Assembly (NCBI GenBank): GCA_016177705.1
Contig: JACOUT010000013.1
Coordinates: forward strand, 186,001-250,000
Length of the DNA stretch: 64,000 nucleotides
Reading direction: 5' to 3'
Origin: Deltaproteobacteria bacterium
GTDB lineage: Bacteria > Myxococcota > UBA727 > VGSZ01
Shown here: positions 38,626 through 47,877 of the stretch, piece by piece
How positions within the stretch are numbered: the first letter of the stretch is position 1
Layout of the letters: every line of letters starts with the position of its first letter
Made by a program: the position numbers and the translations under genes
Notes under the pieces: model-generated
The model's input: only the letters and a program-made list of their open reading frames with translations
What the model was told of the DNA's origin: nothing
Databases searched by the model: none

Positions 38626-39608
38626 GTGATCAACTCCTCGGGCGGCAGGCGCGGCGACAGCGGCACCACCCGTGGCGCGCGCCCGACGCGCCACAGGTGC
38701 AGCAATTTCCAACCAGCGGGAAGGCCGAGCGCGCGGCTGAACTGCGCGCCGAGCGCCTCGTCCGCCGTGAGCACGCTCATCGGGCACACGTGCAGGCCCG
38801 CGCTCGTGACCGTCAGCCAGCAGCGATAGAAGCGCGCACCGACGACGATGTCGATCTCGTCGGTCTGCGCCAGCACCGCGATCAAGGCGCTCGCGCTCCT
38901 GGTCTGCTCGGCCTCACCGACCACCAGGTGCGCGAGGCGCGCGCGGTGCAACTGCGAGAGCGGGCCGCGCCGCAGCGCCAACGACTGCAGGCGCGCCGAG
39001 AACGGGGACAGGTCGAGCATGTCGGCGTTGAGCCCGTCGCGGTCCCAGCCGGGGTGGTCGCGGGCCAGCCGCAGCCAGCCCACCAGCTCCTCGATGGCGC
39101 TCGGGCGCAGCAGGTTCGCCGCCGAGGCGTCGTCGATGACGCGCGCGGCGTCCTCGATGATCGCGGGGTTCTGCACCAGCACCGCGCCGAGCGGCTCGAG
39201 GTCGGCGGCGACGTCGCCGAGCACGTGCGCCTGCACTGCCAGGAAGTTGCCCCGCCAGGTGGCGCGACGCATTACCACGTCGACCAGCAGATCCTTCATG
39301 CCCCCGTCGACGACGCGGCCGCACGCGACCACGCCCTGCTCGTCAGGCACCGCCGCCAGCACCTCGTCGTCGAAGCGCAAGCCGCGCGAGGACAGCGCGA
39401 GGCGGGTGCCCTCCCAGGCGGCGCCGAGCGCCAAGCGGTGATCGCGGCCGCTCGGGTCGCACGCGGGCAGGCGGCGCGCCGGGTCCTCCAGCAGCTCGAT
39501 GACGTCGTCGCGCAGGCGCCAGCGCGCCGGCTGTTGGTTGCGCGCGCTCGGCGCACGGCGCGCCTCCGCCACCACGGCGAGCAGCAGGTCGCGGTCGACG
39601 AGCGCCAT
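38622..39608 (-). CDS. Nitroreductase-like flavoprotein (Acg-type)
   Basis: A 328-residue protein of the nitroreductase fold. The FMN-phosphate site is recognisable at the start (RRAPSARNQQPARWRLRDD, about 18-36), and a second half repeats the fold (GEAEQTRSASALIAVLAQTD, about 245; VGARFYRCWLTVTSAGLHV). Double-length members such as mycobacterial Acg are thought to bind flavin rather than reduce nitro compounds. It lies in a run of overlapping minus-strand genes, 6 bases after the metallophosphoesterase and overlapping the methyltransferase gene. Confidence 0.78.
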   Translation of the reverse strand: MALVDRDLLLAVVAEARRAPSARNQQPARWRLRDDVIELLEDPARRLPACDPSGRDHRLALGAAWEGTRLALSSRGLRFDDEVLAAVPDEQGVVACGRVVDGGMKDLLVDVVMRRATWRGNFLAVQAHVLGDVAADLEPLGAVLVQNPAIIEDAARVIDDASAANLLRPSAIEELVGWLRLARDHPGWDRDGLNADMLDLSPFSARLQSLALRRGPLSQLHRARLAHLVVGEAEQTRSASALIAVLAQTDEIDIVVGARFYRCWLTVTSAGLHVCPMSVLTADEALGAQFSRALGLPAGWKLLHLWRVGRAPRVVPLSPRLPPEELIT

Positions 39609-39614
39609 GCCCGT

Positions 39615-40763
39615 TCACCGGGCGCGGCGCGCGACCAATCGCGTGCCGGCGTCGAGCAACTGGTAGTCGGCGAGCGCCCCGATCTTGCCCATGCCGTTGT
39701 CGACGAAGATCACGACCGCGGCGTCTGACGTCGAGCTCGGGGGCACGCCGTGCGCATAGCGACCGCGGCCACCCTCCACCACCAGGTGGCGCACCGGCCC
39801 GTCGCGCGCCACCTGGTGGTGGAGGGTGGGCGCGCACCAGCCGCGCAGCTCCGCGCGACACTTGTCGTCGCGCACATGACCAACGACCTGCGTAAGCCCG
39901 CGCGGCAACTGGTCCGGGTGGAAGCGGCGCCAGGGACGCTCGCCACCGAGGCGACCGGCATCGTCGCCCTCGCCGAGTGTGGGGCGGTGGTAGAACATGC
40001 CGCGGCCCTCGTGCGCACCGTCGCCGGGCTGGTGCAGCGCACCGAGCGCGAGCGGCCCGCTCCCGAGCGCGCTCGCGCCGGCGGCAAGCGCGGCGTCGAG
40101 CGCAGCGGCGATCTGCTCCGCCGAGGCCCGCTCCTCGAGCCCGAGTTGCAGAAGCTCGTGCCGCGTCACCCCCGCGTGCACGAACAGCGCGCCGCCATGT
40201 GCGTGCGCGGCCCTGAAGCGGCCCGCGCGCAGCAGCTCCTCGACCAACGTGCGCTGCGAGGTGCGAAAGGTCGACAAGTCGCGAGCGACCAGCTCGGCGC
40301 TGAAGAAGCGCGGCCAGGCGCGCTTGAACGCAGCCTCGAGGTCGTCGCCTTGTCGGTAGGCCTGGTCCGCCAGCCGTTGCGCCGCGGCGAACCCGTCATC
40401 GCTCACGTCCCACAGCTCGCCCACGCGAGCGAGATCGTGGTTGCCGATCAGGATGGTCACCTGCTCGGGGTCATGGGCCGCCAGCCAGCGCAGCAGCAGC
40501 TCGCCGTCCTCGGCCGCCGCAGCGCGGTCCTGCGGCGCGCCCCAGTCGAAGTGGTCGCCCATCGAGATGAGCGAGACCTCGGGCACGAGCCAGCCGTCGT
40601 CGCCGAGCGCGCCGTGCAGGTCGAGGATCTCGAGGAAGGAGCCGAAGGGCGCTTGCGGATCGCCGATAGCGAGGGTGCGCGCGGACTCAGCGGGTCGTGC
40701 TCGCGCGCCGCCGCCCTTCCCGCGCGCCACCTCACGGGCAGCCGCGATCCGGGCGTTGGTCAC
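39615..40763 (-). CDS. Calcineurin-like metallophosphoesterase
   Basis: A 382-residue phosphoesterase. Metal-binding motifs are in order: TLAIGDPQAP (about residue 33; Asp kept but the usual His is Gln), SLISMGDHFDWG (about 67), ILIGNHDLARVG (about 105), HGGALFVHAGVT (about 190) and VVGHVRDDK (about 290). The change in the first motif may alter the metal site. A Lys/Gly/Ala-rich leader precedes the core. It starts with GTG 4 bases after the Ig-like lipoprotein gene. Substrate unknown (phosphoprotein or nucleotide). Confidence 0.85.
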   Translation of the reverse strand: MTNARIAAAREVARGKGGGARARPAESARTLAIGDPQAPFGSFLEILDLHGALGDDGWLVPEVSLISMGDHFDWGAPQDRAAAAEDGELLLRWLAAHDPEQVTILIGNHDLARVGELWDVSDDGFAAAQRLADQAYRQGDDLEAAFKRAWPRFFSAELVARDLSTFRTSQRTLVEELLRAGRFRAAHAHGGALFVHAGVTRHELLQLGLEERASAEQIAAALDAALAAGASALGSGPLALGALHQPGDGAHEGRGMFYHRPTLGEGDDAGRLGGERPWRRFHPDQLPRGLTQVVGHVRDDKCRAELRGWCAPTLHHQVARDGPVRHLVVEGGRGRYAHGVPPSSTSDAAVVIFVDNGMGKIGALADYQLLDAGTRLVARRAR

Positions 40764-40767
40764 GCCG

Positions 40768-41451
40768 TCACTTCTTCGGGCCGGCGTCGGGCGCCGCCGC
40801 CCCGCCGTCTGCGCCCGCGTCCGCCGGATTCACCGTCACCGCGACGTCAGCCGACAGGCCCTCGACCTTGGCCGTGATGCTGGTTGAGCCGGGGTTGACG
40901 CCGTTGATGACGCCGTCCGGGCCGACGGTGGCGACGTTGGGGTCGGCCGTCTTCCACTCGACCTTCGAGTCCTTGATGTCGATCATCTCGCCCTTCTCGT
41001 TGGAGAAGGCGACCTTGAGGGCGGGCCGCGGCGTGCCCACCTTGATGACGATGGCCGGCGCCTCCAGGCGCACGCCCTTGAGCAGTTGCACCGTGACGGT
41101 CGCCGTGCCGGTGGCCTCGTCGGCCTTGGCCGTGATGGTCGCGGTGCCCGAGCCCGCCGGCTTGACCTTGCCGGTCGAGTCGACGACGGCGATGCCTGAG
41201 TCGCTCGAGGTCCAGGTCACCTGCTTGCCCTCGACCTCCTCGCCGTCCTCGTCCTTGGGCGTGGCCACCAAGCTCTTCTGCTCGTTCTCGCCGCGCAACG
41301 TGAACTTCGGCGGCGTCACATCGACGGTCGCCACCTTGGCCGGGCAGCCGCCGAGCAGGGCGACCGCTCCGAAAAGCACGGGAGCAAGAAACACTGGCGA
41401 AAACAGGGAGCACCGAAGTGTGCGCATCACCGCCATCCCACCTGCGCCCAT
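40768..41451 (-). CDS. Ig-like (BIG2) domain lipoprotein
   Basis: A 227-residue envelope lipoprotein. The signal (LAPVLFGAVALLGGC) ends in a perfect lipobox. Two bacterial Ig-like domains follow: residues about 40-120 (KQVTWTSSDSGIAVVDSTG, then GSGTATITAKADEATGTATV) and about 125-205 (KVEWKTADPNVATVGPDG, then PGSTSITAKVEG), with the WxSxDxxVATV and G-x-G-x-A-x-I signatures. The C-terminus is Ala/Gly/Asp-rich. The ATG at 41451 follows GGGGAGCGCGCC; Met at residue 6 or 9 is possible. Confidence 0.9.
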   Translation of the reverse strand: MGAGGMAVMRTLRCSLFSPVFLAPVLFGAVALLGGCPAKVATVDVTPPKFTLRGENEQKSLVATPKDEDGEEVEGKQVTWTSSDSGIAVVDSTGKVKPAGSGTATITAKADEATGTATVTVQLLKGVRLEAPAIVIKVGTPRPALKVAFSNEKGEMIDIKDSKVEWKTADPNVATVGPDGVINGVNPGSTSITAKVEGLSADVAVTVNPADAGADGGAAAPDAGPKK

Positions 41452-41595
41452 GGCGCGCTCCCCGGAGTCTCACGGCCGGGCGCCGGGTGTCAACGCCGCC
41501 CGGCCGCGCGGCTGGCGTCACGCCTGCCCCTTGATGTTGGCTGGGCCGTTCCTACGGTAGCGTGCGTCGCCCCACGGGTGGGTCCGGAGCAGCGC

Positions 41596-42858
41596 ATGAG
41601 CAAGGTCGATGCGGTCGAGTTCACGTGTGGCGAGTGCGGCGCGACCAACCGCCTGCCGCGCGCCAAGATCCTCGGGCTCAAGGCGTCGCCCCTGTGCGGC
41701 AAGTGCGACAAACCGCTGTTGCGCGCCTTCGACCGCAACTTCGACGACCTTGATCCCGAGAGCTACATCCACCCGCTCGATCGCGAGACGCTGGACGCGC
41801 TCAAGCGCATCCCGGGCGTGTCCACGCTGTTGCGCAGCCTGATCCGGCACAGCTTCGAGCTGTTCACGCGGCTGCACCACCACGCGAACTTCATCCGTGT
41901 CGGCCCGACCCAGCTACCTACCGTGTGGTCACGCTTCGAACGCGCGGCACGCTGCCTCGGCATCAAGCAGCTTCCCGAGCTGTACGTCTATCAAGACCCG
42001 GTGCCGAACGCGTACACCTTCGGCGTCGACCACTACTTCATCGCCATCTCGACCGGCTGTCTCGAGCTGCTCGACGACGACGAGATCGAGGTAGTGCTGG
42101 CGCACGAGCTCGGCCACGTGCACGCCGATCACGTGCTGTACAAGAGCGCGGCGCGGGTGTTCGGCAGCGTCGCCTCGGCCATCATCCAGGCGACGCTCGG
42201 CATCGGCAGCCTGATCGTCTACCCGATCCAGCTCGCGCTGTTGCGCTGGGATCGCGCGAGCGAGCTGTCCTCCGATCGCGCGGCGTTGCTCGTCGTCAAG
42301 AACCCCAACCTGGTGATGCGCAGCTTGATGAAGATCTCGGGCGGCACGCGACGCTTCGGCAGCGAGCTGTCGATCGACGCGTTCGTCGAGCAGGCGGACA
42401 GCTTCGGCAAGATGCAGGACGAGGGGCCGTTTGGCCGCTACATGGCGATCTTCCAAACGCTGTTCCGCAGCCACCCCTTCCCCATCTGGCGCACCAAGGA
42501 GATCCTCGACTGGGTCACTTCGGGCAGCTACCTCGAGATCCTCGACGGCGACTACAAGACGCGCGCGTTGGTCGCCACGCGGGCCTGCCCGCAGTGCGGC
42601 CAGCAGAGCAAGATCGACGCGATGGTGTGCACGCACTGCGGCCAGCAGTTGCAGGAGGAGCCGCCGCCGCCGTCGCCGGAGGAGGCCGCGCGCCAGGCGC
42701 AGGACGCCGATCCGATCGCCAAGGCGTGGTCCGACGTGCGCGGCTGGTACAAGCGCAACTTCTCCACCGACGGCGCGTGGCAGGAGGCGGACAAGGACGC
42801 GGTCGACGGCGAGGTCAAGCCGCCCGAGGACAAGCCCAAGGGCGACGGCAGCGGCTGA
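41596..42858 (+). CDS. M48-family zinc metalloprotease flanked by zinc ribbons
   Basis: A 420-residue protein. An N-terminal zinc ribbon (FTCGECGATNRL and LCGKCDKPLL, 8-40) precedes an M48 peptidase domain (about 85-330) with VLAHELGHVHADH (HELGH at about 170-174) and the third ligand Glu in ASELSSDRAAL about 50 residues later. Between them lies a hydrophobic segment (ASAIIQATLGIGSLIVYPIQ), possibly a membrane anchor. A C-terminal ribbon (ACPQCGQQSK and VCTHCGQQLQ, about 335-360) and an acidic tail follow. M48 enzymes such as HtpX clear damaged membrane proteins. The ATG at 41596 has CGGAG 6 bases upstream. Confidence 0.92.
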   Translation: MSKVDAVEFTCGECGATNRLPRAKILGLKASPLCGKCDKPLLRAFDRNFDDLDPESYIHPLDRETLDALKRIPGVSTLLRSLIRHSFELFTRLHHHANFIRVGPTQLPTVWSRFERAARCLGIKQLPELYVYQDPVPNAYTFGVDHYFIAISTGCLELLDDDEIEVVLAHELGHVHADHVLYKSAARVFGSVASAIIQATLGIGSLIVYPIQLALLRWDRASELSSDRAALLVVKNPNLVMRSLMKISGGTRRFGSELSIDAFVEQADSFGKMQDEGPFGRYMAIFQTLFRSHPFPIWRTKEILDWVTSGSYLEILDGDYKTRALVATRACPQCGQQSKIDAMVCTHCGQQLQEEPPPPSPEEAARQAQDADPIAKAWSDVRGWYKRNFSTDGAWQEADKDAVDGEVKPPEDKPKGDGSG

Positions 42859-42864
42859 GCTGCG

Positions 42865-43335
42865 CTACGCCGCTTCTTTGGCCACGCCGTCGAGGTGCGG
42901 CGTCTTGACGAAGCGCAGGTAGGTCAGGATGTGCTCGCTGGGGAAGCCCTGCGTGCGCAGGTGCTCCACCATCGCCTTGACCTTGTCCGCGGTCAGCTCC
43001 TGGAAGAACGTCGGCTCTTCGTCGACCAGGCCGTTGTCGTTCTTGATGCCGAGGTGATCGAGCGTCGCCTTCAAGAGCGGTCGCTTGGTGTAGAGGAAGT
43101 TGCGCACCAGCTCCTCGCACAACCGGTTCTCCTGCTCGGAGCTGGCGGTCTTGAGCTTCTCTTGGAGCTTCTTGGTGCGCTCCTCCGCCTTGGCGTGCAC
43201 CTTGAGGCCAATGGTCTTCTTGGCCTTGATGCCGAGCCGCTGAAACAGCGTCTCGCGGATCTTGCGCGGCGAGGCCTGCACCATCTCCGCAAAGGTATCG
43301 TCCGACATCTTGGCGACGAGGTCGATGAACTCCAT
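42865..43335 (-). CDS. Hypothetical helical protein
   Basis: A 156-residue highly charged, mainly helical protein with no signal or membrane segment. It contains segments such as MSDDTFAEMVQASPRKIRE, KAEERTKKLQEKLKTASS and PTFFQELTADKVKAMVEHL. No family recognised. The ATG at 43335 is chosen because the sequence upstream turns Arg/Pro-rich; no strong ribosome site is seen. It is convergent with the M48 gene (6 bases apart) and follows the JAMM-like gene on the same strand. Confidence 0.75.
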   Translation of the reverse strand: MEFIDLVAKMSDDTFAEMVQASPRKIRETLFQRLGIKAKKTIGLKVHAKAEERTKKLQEKLKTASSEQENRLCEELVRNFLYTKRPLLKATLDHLGIKNDNGLVDEEPTFFQELTADKVKAMVEHLRTQGFPSEHILTYLRFVKTPHLDGVAKEAA

Positions 43336-43388
43336 GGGGCGCGGTATCGGGCGCGCCGGCCACGTCGTCAATCCCGGTGCGCGCGGAA

Positions 43389-44171
43389 CTAGGGCTGGCC
43401 GCCCGGCGGGCGGCCGAGCAGCGCGCCCACCACGTCGCGCAGCGCCTGCTGGCCGATGCGCTCCACCGCGCCCACGCCGCGATCGACCGCGAAGCTCATC
43501 TCGTCGAGCGCGGCCTGCAGCGGGCTCGCGTTGGCGCGCAGCACCGGCTGGATCTGACCGGACGGCCAGCACACGCGCGCGGCGACGCCCACCTTGAGCA
43601 GGCGCTCGCGCAGCATGCGGCCCTTCTCGAGCGCCATGATGCCCTTGAGCCCGGCGGAGACCAGGAAGGCGCGCAGGCCGAACGGCAACGCCAGCGTGGA
43701 GATGACCTCGGGGGACAGGCCGCCGAAGCCGATGACCAGCAATGGCTTGTTGGCGCGCCGCGCTACGTCGAGATCCTCGATGGAGAAGGCGGCGAGCGAG
43801 CCGCGCAACCCCGGGTGCGTGTGCCAGAGGATCTCGCCCCACTCGGGGTCGATGGCCACGCGCCCGGGGGCGCCGGTGGTGCAGCGGCGCAGTCCGACCA
43901 GCACGGTGCGCCCGGCGCGGATGCGCGCATAGGCGGCGCCGGCCAGCTCGAGCGCGTGCTGTGTCGACGACAGCAGCTCCTCGCCCGCCCGCTCGAAGAA
44001 GGCGGACGAGCCGTAGAGCGGCGCCTCCCGCCGCGGTACCAACGCGGTGGTCGCGTCCGAGTGCAGCGCCGCCGCGCGCGCCTCGGCCTGCGCGGCATCG
44101 GCGGGGATAGGGCGCGACGAGCCGCCGCGTACGTCCTCCACGATCGCGTCCAGGATCTCGTCGTCACGCAC
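43389..44171 (-). CDS. JAB/MPN (JAMM)-like metalloprotein downstream of rodA
   Basis: A 260-residue cytoplasmic protein. The stretch EILWHTHPGLRGSLAAFSIED contains the JAMM signature HxHP followed by SxxD (here H-T-H-P, then S-I-E-D), with an acidic residue just upstream. This arrangement is typical of zinc isopeptidases and bacterial JAB proteins. The remaining two thirds are Ala/Arg-rich and unassigned; the C-terminal third may form an amphipathic helix. The GTG at 44171 lies 2 bases after the rodA stop; the open frame runs further upstream but only as a shadow of rodA. Its position suggests a link with the elongasome, but no substrate can be named. Confidence 0.75.
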   Translation of the reverse strand: MRDDEILDAIVEDVRGGSSRPIPADAAQAEARAAALHSDATTALVPRREAPLYGSSAFFERAGEELLSSTQHALELAGAAYARIRAGRTVLVGLRRCTTGAPGRVAIDPEWGEILWHTHPGLRGSLAAFSIEDLDVARRANKPLLVIGFGGLSPEVISTLALPFGLRAFLVSAGLKGIMALEKGRMLRERLLKVGVAARVCWPSGQIQPVLRANASPLQAALDEMSFAVDRGVGAVERIGQQALRDVVGALLGRPPGGQP

Positions 44172-44173
44172 GG

Positions 44174-45499
44174 TCAGGTCACCTTCCGCGGTAGCTGCGC
44201 GTTCACCGCGAAGCCGATGGCGATGATCTTGGTGATCATCGACGAGCCGCCGTAGCTCATCAAGGGCAAGGTGACGCCGACGACCGGGAGCACGCCGATC
44301 ACCATGCCGATGTTGATGAACGCGTGCCAGAAGATCATCGAGGCTGCGCCCACCGCCATCAGCGCCGAGAAGCGGTCGGTCGCCCGGCGAGCGCCGCGCA
44401 GCATCAGCGCCACCAGCGCGAACAACAGCAGGATCAGGAGCGCGCCCCCGACGAAGCCCCACTCCTCGCCGAGCACCGAGAACACGAAGTCGGTGTGGTT
44501 CTCGGGCAAGAACGAGAGCTGCGTCTGTGTGCCGTGGCCGTAGCCCTTGCCGGTCAGCTCGCCGGAGCCGACCGCGATGATCGACTGCGCCGCGTGATAG
44601 CCCGCGCCCTGGATATCGGCCTCGGGGTTCAGGAACGTCGTGACGCGTTTGCGCTGGTAGTCATGCAGCACGAAGTTCCAGGCGAGCACCGCCACGGCGA
44701 CCACGCCGACCGACGAGATCGCCAGATCGCGCGGACGCATGCCGGCGAACAGGATGATGGACGCAGCCACGGCGAGGACGATCGAGGCGGTGCCGAGGTC
44801 GGGCTCGATCAGCACCAGGATGAACGGCACCATCACGATGTCGATCGGGGCGAGGACGCGTTTGGCGTCGAAGCCCCCGCGCGCGAGATCGAGCGCGCCG
44901 AGCGCAAACCATACGACGGCTACGCCGACGAACACGGCGGTGAGCCACACCGGATCGACGTTCGGTACCTCGGTGGCGCCGGCGGCGATGGCGGCGTCGT
45001 GCTTCGCGCGCGTGTGCAGGTAGCGATAGGCCGCAAACGCGATCAGGCCGAGCGGGCGACTCAGGTTGAGCGGTCGCAACAGCGCGACCAGCGTGTAGCC
45101 GCCGGGCATCTCGAAGCGGCTGAAGTAGCGCGCACAGACCAGGATCATGGCGAGCTTGGCCAGCTCCGAGGGCTGCATGTTGAAGGCGCCGAGGTCGAGC
45201 CACCGCTGCGCTCCCTTGATGGGGGTGCCGATCACCAAGACGGCGACCAGCAGGGCACAGGTGACGGCGTAGAGCGGATAGGCGAGCAATTCGAACGTCG
45301 ACGCTCGCAGCCGCGCGGCTGCGGCCCCGGCCACGAAGCCGGCGCACAGCCACAGGAGCTGTTTGAACCACAGGTCCGGCATGGTGGCGCGCGCGGCCGA
45401 CGACAGGTTGAGCACGCCGATCAGGGGGATGAGCGCGGCCACACCGATGAGCCCGAGCGGCCACCGTTGCGTGCTCTCGGGGGCGGTCGACAGCGTCAT
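44174..45499 (-). CDS. rodA: Rod-shape-determining peptidoglycan polymerase RodA
   Basis: A 441-residue SEDS-family glycosyltransferase that polymerises lipid II during cell elongation together with PBP2. It has about ten membrane helices. Family signatures are GAQRWLDLGAFNMQPSELAK (about 95-115), IEPDLGTASIVL (about 240) and the C-terminal GVTLPLMSYGGSSM. A loop of about 60 residues around HTRAKHDAAIAAGATEV and the two helices near it make the middle slightly longer than usual. Its ATG overlaps the PBP2 stop (ATGA). Confidence 0.96.
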   Translation of the reverse strand: MTLSTAPESTQRWPLGLIGVAALIPLIGVLNLSSAARATMPDLWFKQLLWLCAGFVAGAAAARLRASTFELLAYPLYAVTCALLVAVLVIGTPIKGAQRWLDLGAFNMQPSELAKLAMILVCARYFSRFEMPGGYTLVALLRPLNLSRPLGLIAFAAYRYLHTRAKHDAAIAAGATEVPNVDPVWLTAVFVGVAVVWFALGALDLARGGFDAKRVLAPIDIVMVPFILVLIEPDLGTASIVLAVAASIILFAGMRPRDLAISSVGVVAVAVLAWNFVLHDYQRKRVTTFLNPEADIQGAGYHAAQSIIAVGSGELTGKGYGHGTQTQLSFLPENHTDFVFSVLGEEWGFVGGALLILLLFALVALMLRGARRATDRFSALMAVGAASMIFWHAFINIGMVIGVLPVVGVTLPLMSYGGSSMITKIIAIGFAVNAQLPRKVT

Positions 45500-47877
45500 G
45501 GCGGCGACTCCGGCGCGCCCGGCGCGGGGTCGGCCGGGCTCGGATCGGGCCGCGGCGGCGTCGTCGGCATCACCGGGGTCGCGTCGGGTGGAGCGGAGTC
45601 GTCGGTCTCGGGCACCTGGGCGGTGCTCGGGGCCTGCTCCTCGTTCGCGGCGGGCTCCGGCTTCTTCGGCGCCGCCATGATGATGCGCTTGGAAGGCGGC
45701 AACGCCGGCAGGTCCTCGTAGCGCCCTTGCTCGCGCACCTCGGTAAACCACCGATGCAGCACGGCGGCCGTCACCGGGCCCGAGGTCGAGCCACCAAAGC
45801 CGCCGTGCTCCGTCATGGTGACGACGACGATCTCGGGGTTGTCGTAGGGGGCGAAGCCCACGAACCACGCATGATCGCGCTGCTCGTACGGCACGTCCTT
45901 GGCCTCGACGTGCTGCACGCTCTTCGACAGTCGCACCACCTGCGCGGTGCCGGTCTTGCCGACGATGGTGACGCCGCTCTCGCGCAACCACTGCGACACG
46001 TCGGCGAAGCGGTCGCGGCGCCACAACAGACCCGAGGCAGTGCCGCCGGGGTCGGTGACGTGGGCCAGCGCCTCCTTCATCAAGGCGAGCTGCGCCTTGT
46101 CGATGCCGAGCTCGGCGACCACCACCGGATCGTGGATCGCGACAGTGTTGCCGTCGGCGTCGCGCGTCTCGCGCACGAGCTGCGGCTTGTAGACCGTGCC
46201 GCCGTTGGCGATGGCGGCGTAGGCCACCGCGAGCTGCAGCGGCGTCACCGTCACGTCGCCTTGCCCGATTGCGTTGTTGACGACGAGACCAGGCGTGTAC
46301 GCACCGAAGCGACGCACGTAGTAGTCGCGGTCGGGCATGATGCCCGGCGTCTCCTTGTCGAGGTCGAGGCCGGTGCGCGCGCCGAAGCCGAACAGGCGCG
46401 CGGTCTCGGCCAGGCGATCGGGCCCGAGGTCGTAGCCGAGCGAGTAGAAGTAGCTGTCGCAGCTCACCTGCAGCGCGCGCACCAACGCGAGCGAGCCGTG
46501 GCCGCCGCGGTTGAAACAACGCCAGACGCTGCGACCCAAGCGGAAGAAACCCGGGCAGACGCGGTTCGACCGCTCGTCGATCAGCTTGTTGCGCAGGCCG
46601 GCCGCCGCCGTGATGGCCTTGAAGGTGGAACCCGGCGCGTAGTGCTCTTGGATGGCCTTGTTGCCCCAGGGGCGCAGCGGGTCCTTGGTGACGCTCTGGA
46701 GGTACGGCTTGCTCCACGGCCCGGTCACCTGGTTCGGGTCGTAGGTGGGGAAGCTCGCCATCGCCAGGATGAAGCCGGTGTTCACCTCCATGGCGACGAC
46801 GCTGCCGGCCAAGCCGTTGAACATCTCCTCGGCGGTGCGCTGCATGTTCTCGTCGATCGACAGCACCAGCGACAGGCCGGGCTCGGGCAGCGTGCGGCGA
46901 TCCGTGCCGAGTAGCTCGTCGGCGCGATCCTCGGGCATGTCGCGGCCCTTGGCGTCGACCACCACGGGATCGACGCCGTCCTTGCCGCGCAGCTCGGCCT
47001 CGTGGGTCGCCTCGATGCCGCGGCGGCCGATCATGTCGCCGAGCAGGTAGCCCTGCCCCTTCCTCGACTCGAGCTCCTTGGCGCCGATCTCGTTCATGTA
47101 GCCGAGCACGTGCGCGGCGAAGGTGCCGTGGCGATAGCGCCGTTTCTGGCCGTCGACGACGTCGATGCCCGACAGATCGCCGAGCGAGGCGGCCGCCTCG
47201 ATGCGCGCGTAGGCATCGAAGCCGATGTCCTCGAGCAAGAGCGTCGGTTTGAACTTCCCGAGGCCGCGCGACTTTTGCAGCGCGCGCTCCACTCGCTCCT
47301 TCATCAGGTCGGGGGGCAGGCCGACCAGTTCCCGCAGCTTGCGGAACACGCTGGCGCGCGACGGCAGCTCACGCGCCGCCAGCACCACTCGGCAGCTCTC
47401 ACCCTCGCCCTCGATGGTGACGCCGCGCAGATCCTCGCGGTGCGCGATGGCGCGGATCTCGTCGCACGCCGCGGCCGGCACGTCGTCCCGCGCCACCATC
47501 AGGTCGACCGGCTCCTCGACCGCGGCAAGCACGCGCGCGTCGATCTCCGCGATCTCGCTCTTCTGCAACGCGAGCGGCGCCAGCAGCTTGGCGAGGCTCT
47601 TGGTGCTGTCGGGCAGGATTGCCACCGTCATGTAGACGTCGTGTGAGGGCCGGTTGTCGACCAGCACCCTACCCCGCTGGTCATAGATGAGGCCGCGCGC
47701 GTGCGGGATACGGCGGTCTTGGATGAAGTTGGACTCGCCCTTTTGGACGTATTCCTCGCCGCGAACGACCTGCACCACGTACAGGCGCGCGACGTGGACA
47801 CACAGCAGCGCTCCGACGATGGCGGTCGCGATGGTCGTGTGTCGCCCGGGAAAAGCGGGCTGAAACGCCTTCTTCAC
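45496..47877 (-). CDS. mrdA: Penicillin-binding protein 2 (peptidoglycan D,D-transpeptidase)
   Basis: A 793-residue class B PBP that crosslinks peptidoglycan in the elongation complex. It has an N-terminal membrane anchor (IATAIVGALLCVHVARLYVV), a pedestal domain, and a transpeptidase domain with the active-site Ser in PGSTFKAIT, the second motif SCD (in LQVSCDSYFYSLG) and GKTGTAQ. The C-terminal 75 residues are a Pro/Ala/Glu-rich tail not needed for catalysis. The GTG at 47877 overlaps the mreD stop by 4 bases. Confidence 0.96.
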   Translation of the reverse strand: MKKAFQPAFPGRHTTIATAIVGALLCVHVARLYVVQVVRGEEYVQKGESNFIQDRRIPHARGLIYDQRGRVLVDNRPSHDVYMTVAILPDSTKSLAKLLAPLALQKSEIAEIDARVLAAVEEPVDLMVARDDVPAAACDEIRAIAHREDLRGVTIEGEGESCRVVLAARELPSRASVFRKLRELVGLPPDLMKERVERALQKSRGLGKFKPTLLLEDIGFDAYARIEAAASLGDLSGIDVVDGQKRRYRHGTFAAHVLGYMNEIGAKELESRKGQGYLLGDMIGRRGIEATHEAELRGKDGVDPVVVDAKGRDMPEDRADELLGTDRRTLPEPGLSLVLSIDENMQRTAEEMFNGLAGSVVAMEVNTGFILAMASFPTYDPNQVTGPWSKPYLQSVTKDPLRPWGNKAIQEHYAPGSTFKAITAAAGLRNKLIDERSNRVCPGFFRLGRSVWRCFNRGGHGSLALVRALQVSCDSYFYSLGYDLGPDRLAETARLFGFGARTGLDLDKETPGIMPDRDYYVRRFGAYTPGLVVNNAIGQGDVTVTPLQLAVAYAAIANGGTVYKPQLVRETRDADGNTVAIHDPVVVAELGIDKAQLALMKEALAHVTDPGGTASGLLWRRDRFADVSQWLRESGVTIVGKTGTAQVVRLSKSVQHVEAKDVPYEQRDHAWFVGFAPYDNPEIVVVTMTEHGGFGGSTSGPVTAAVLHRWFTEVREQGRYEDLPALPPSKRIIMAAPKKPEPAANEEQAPSTAQVPETDDSAPPDATPVMPTTPPRPDPSPADPAPGAPESPP

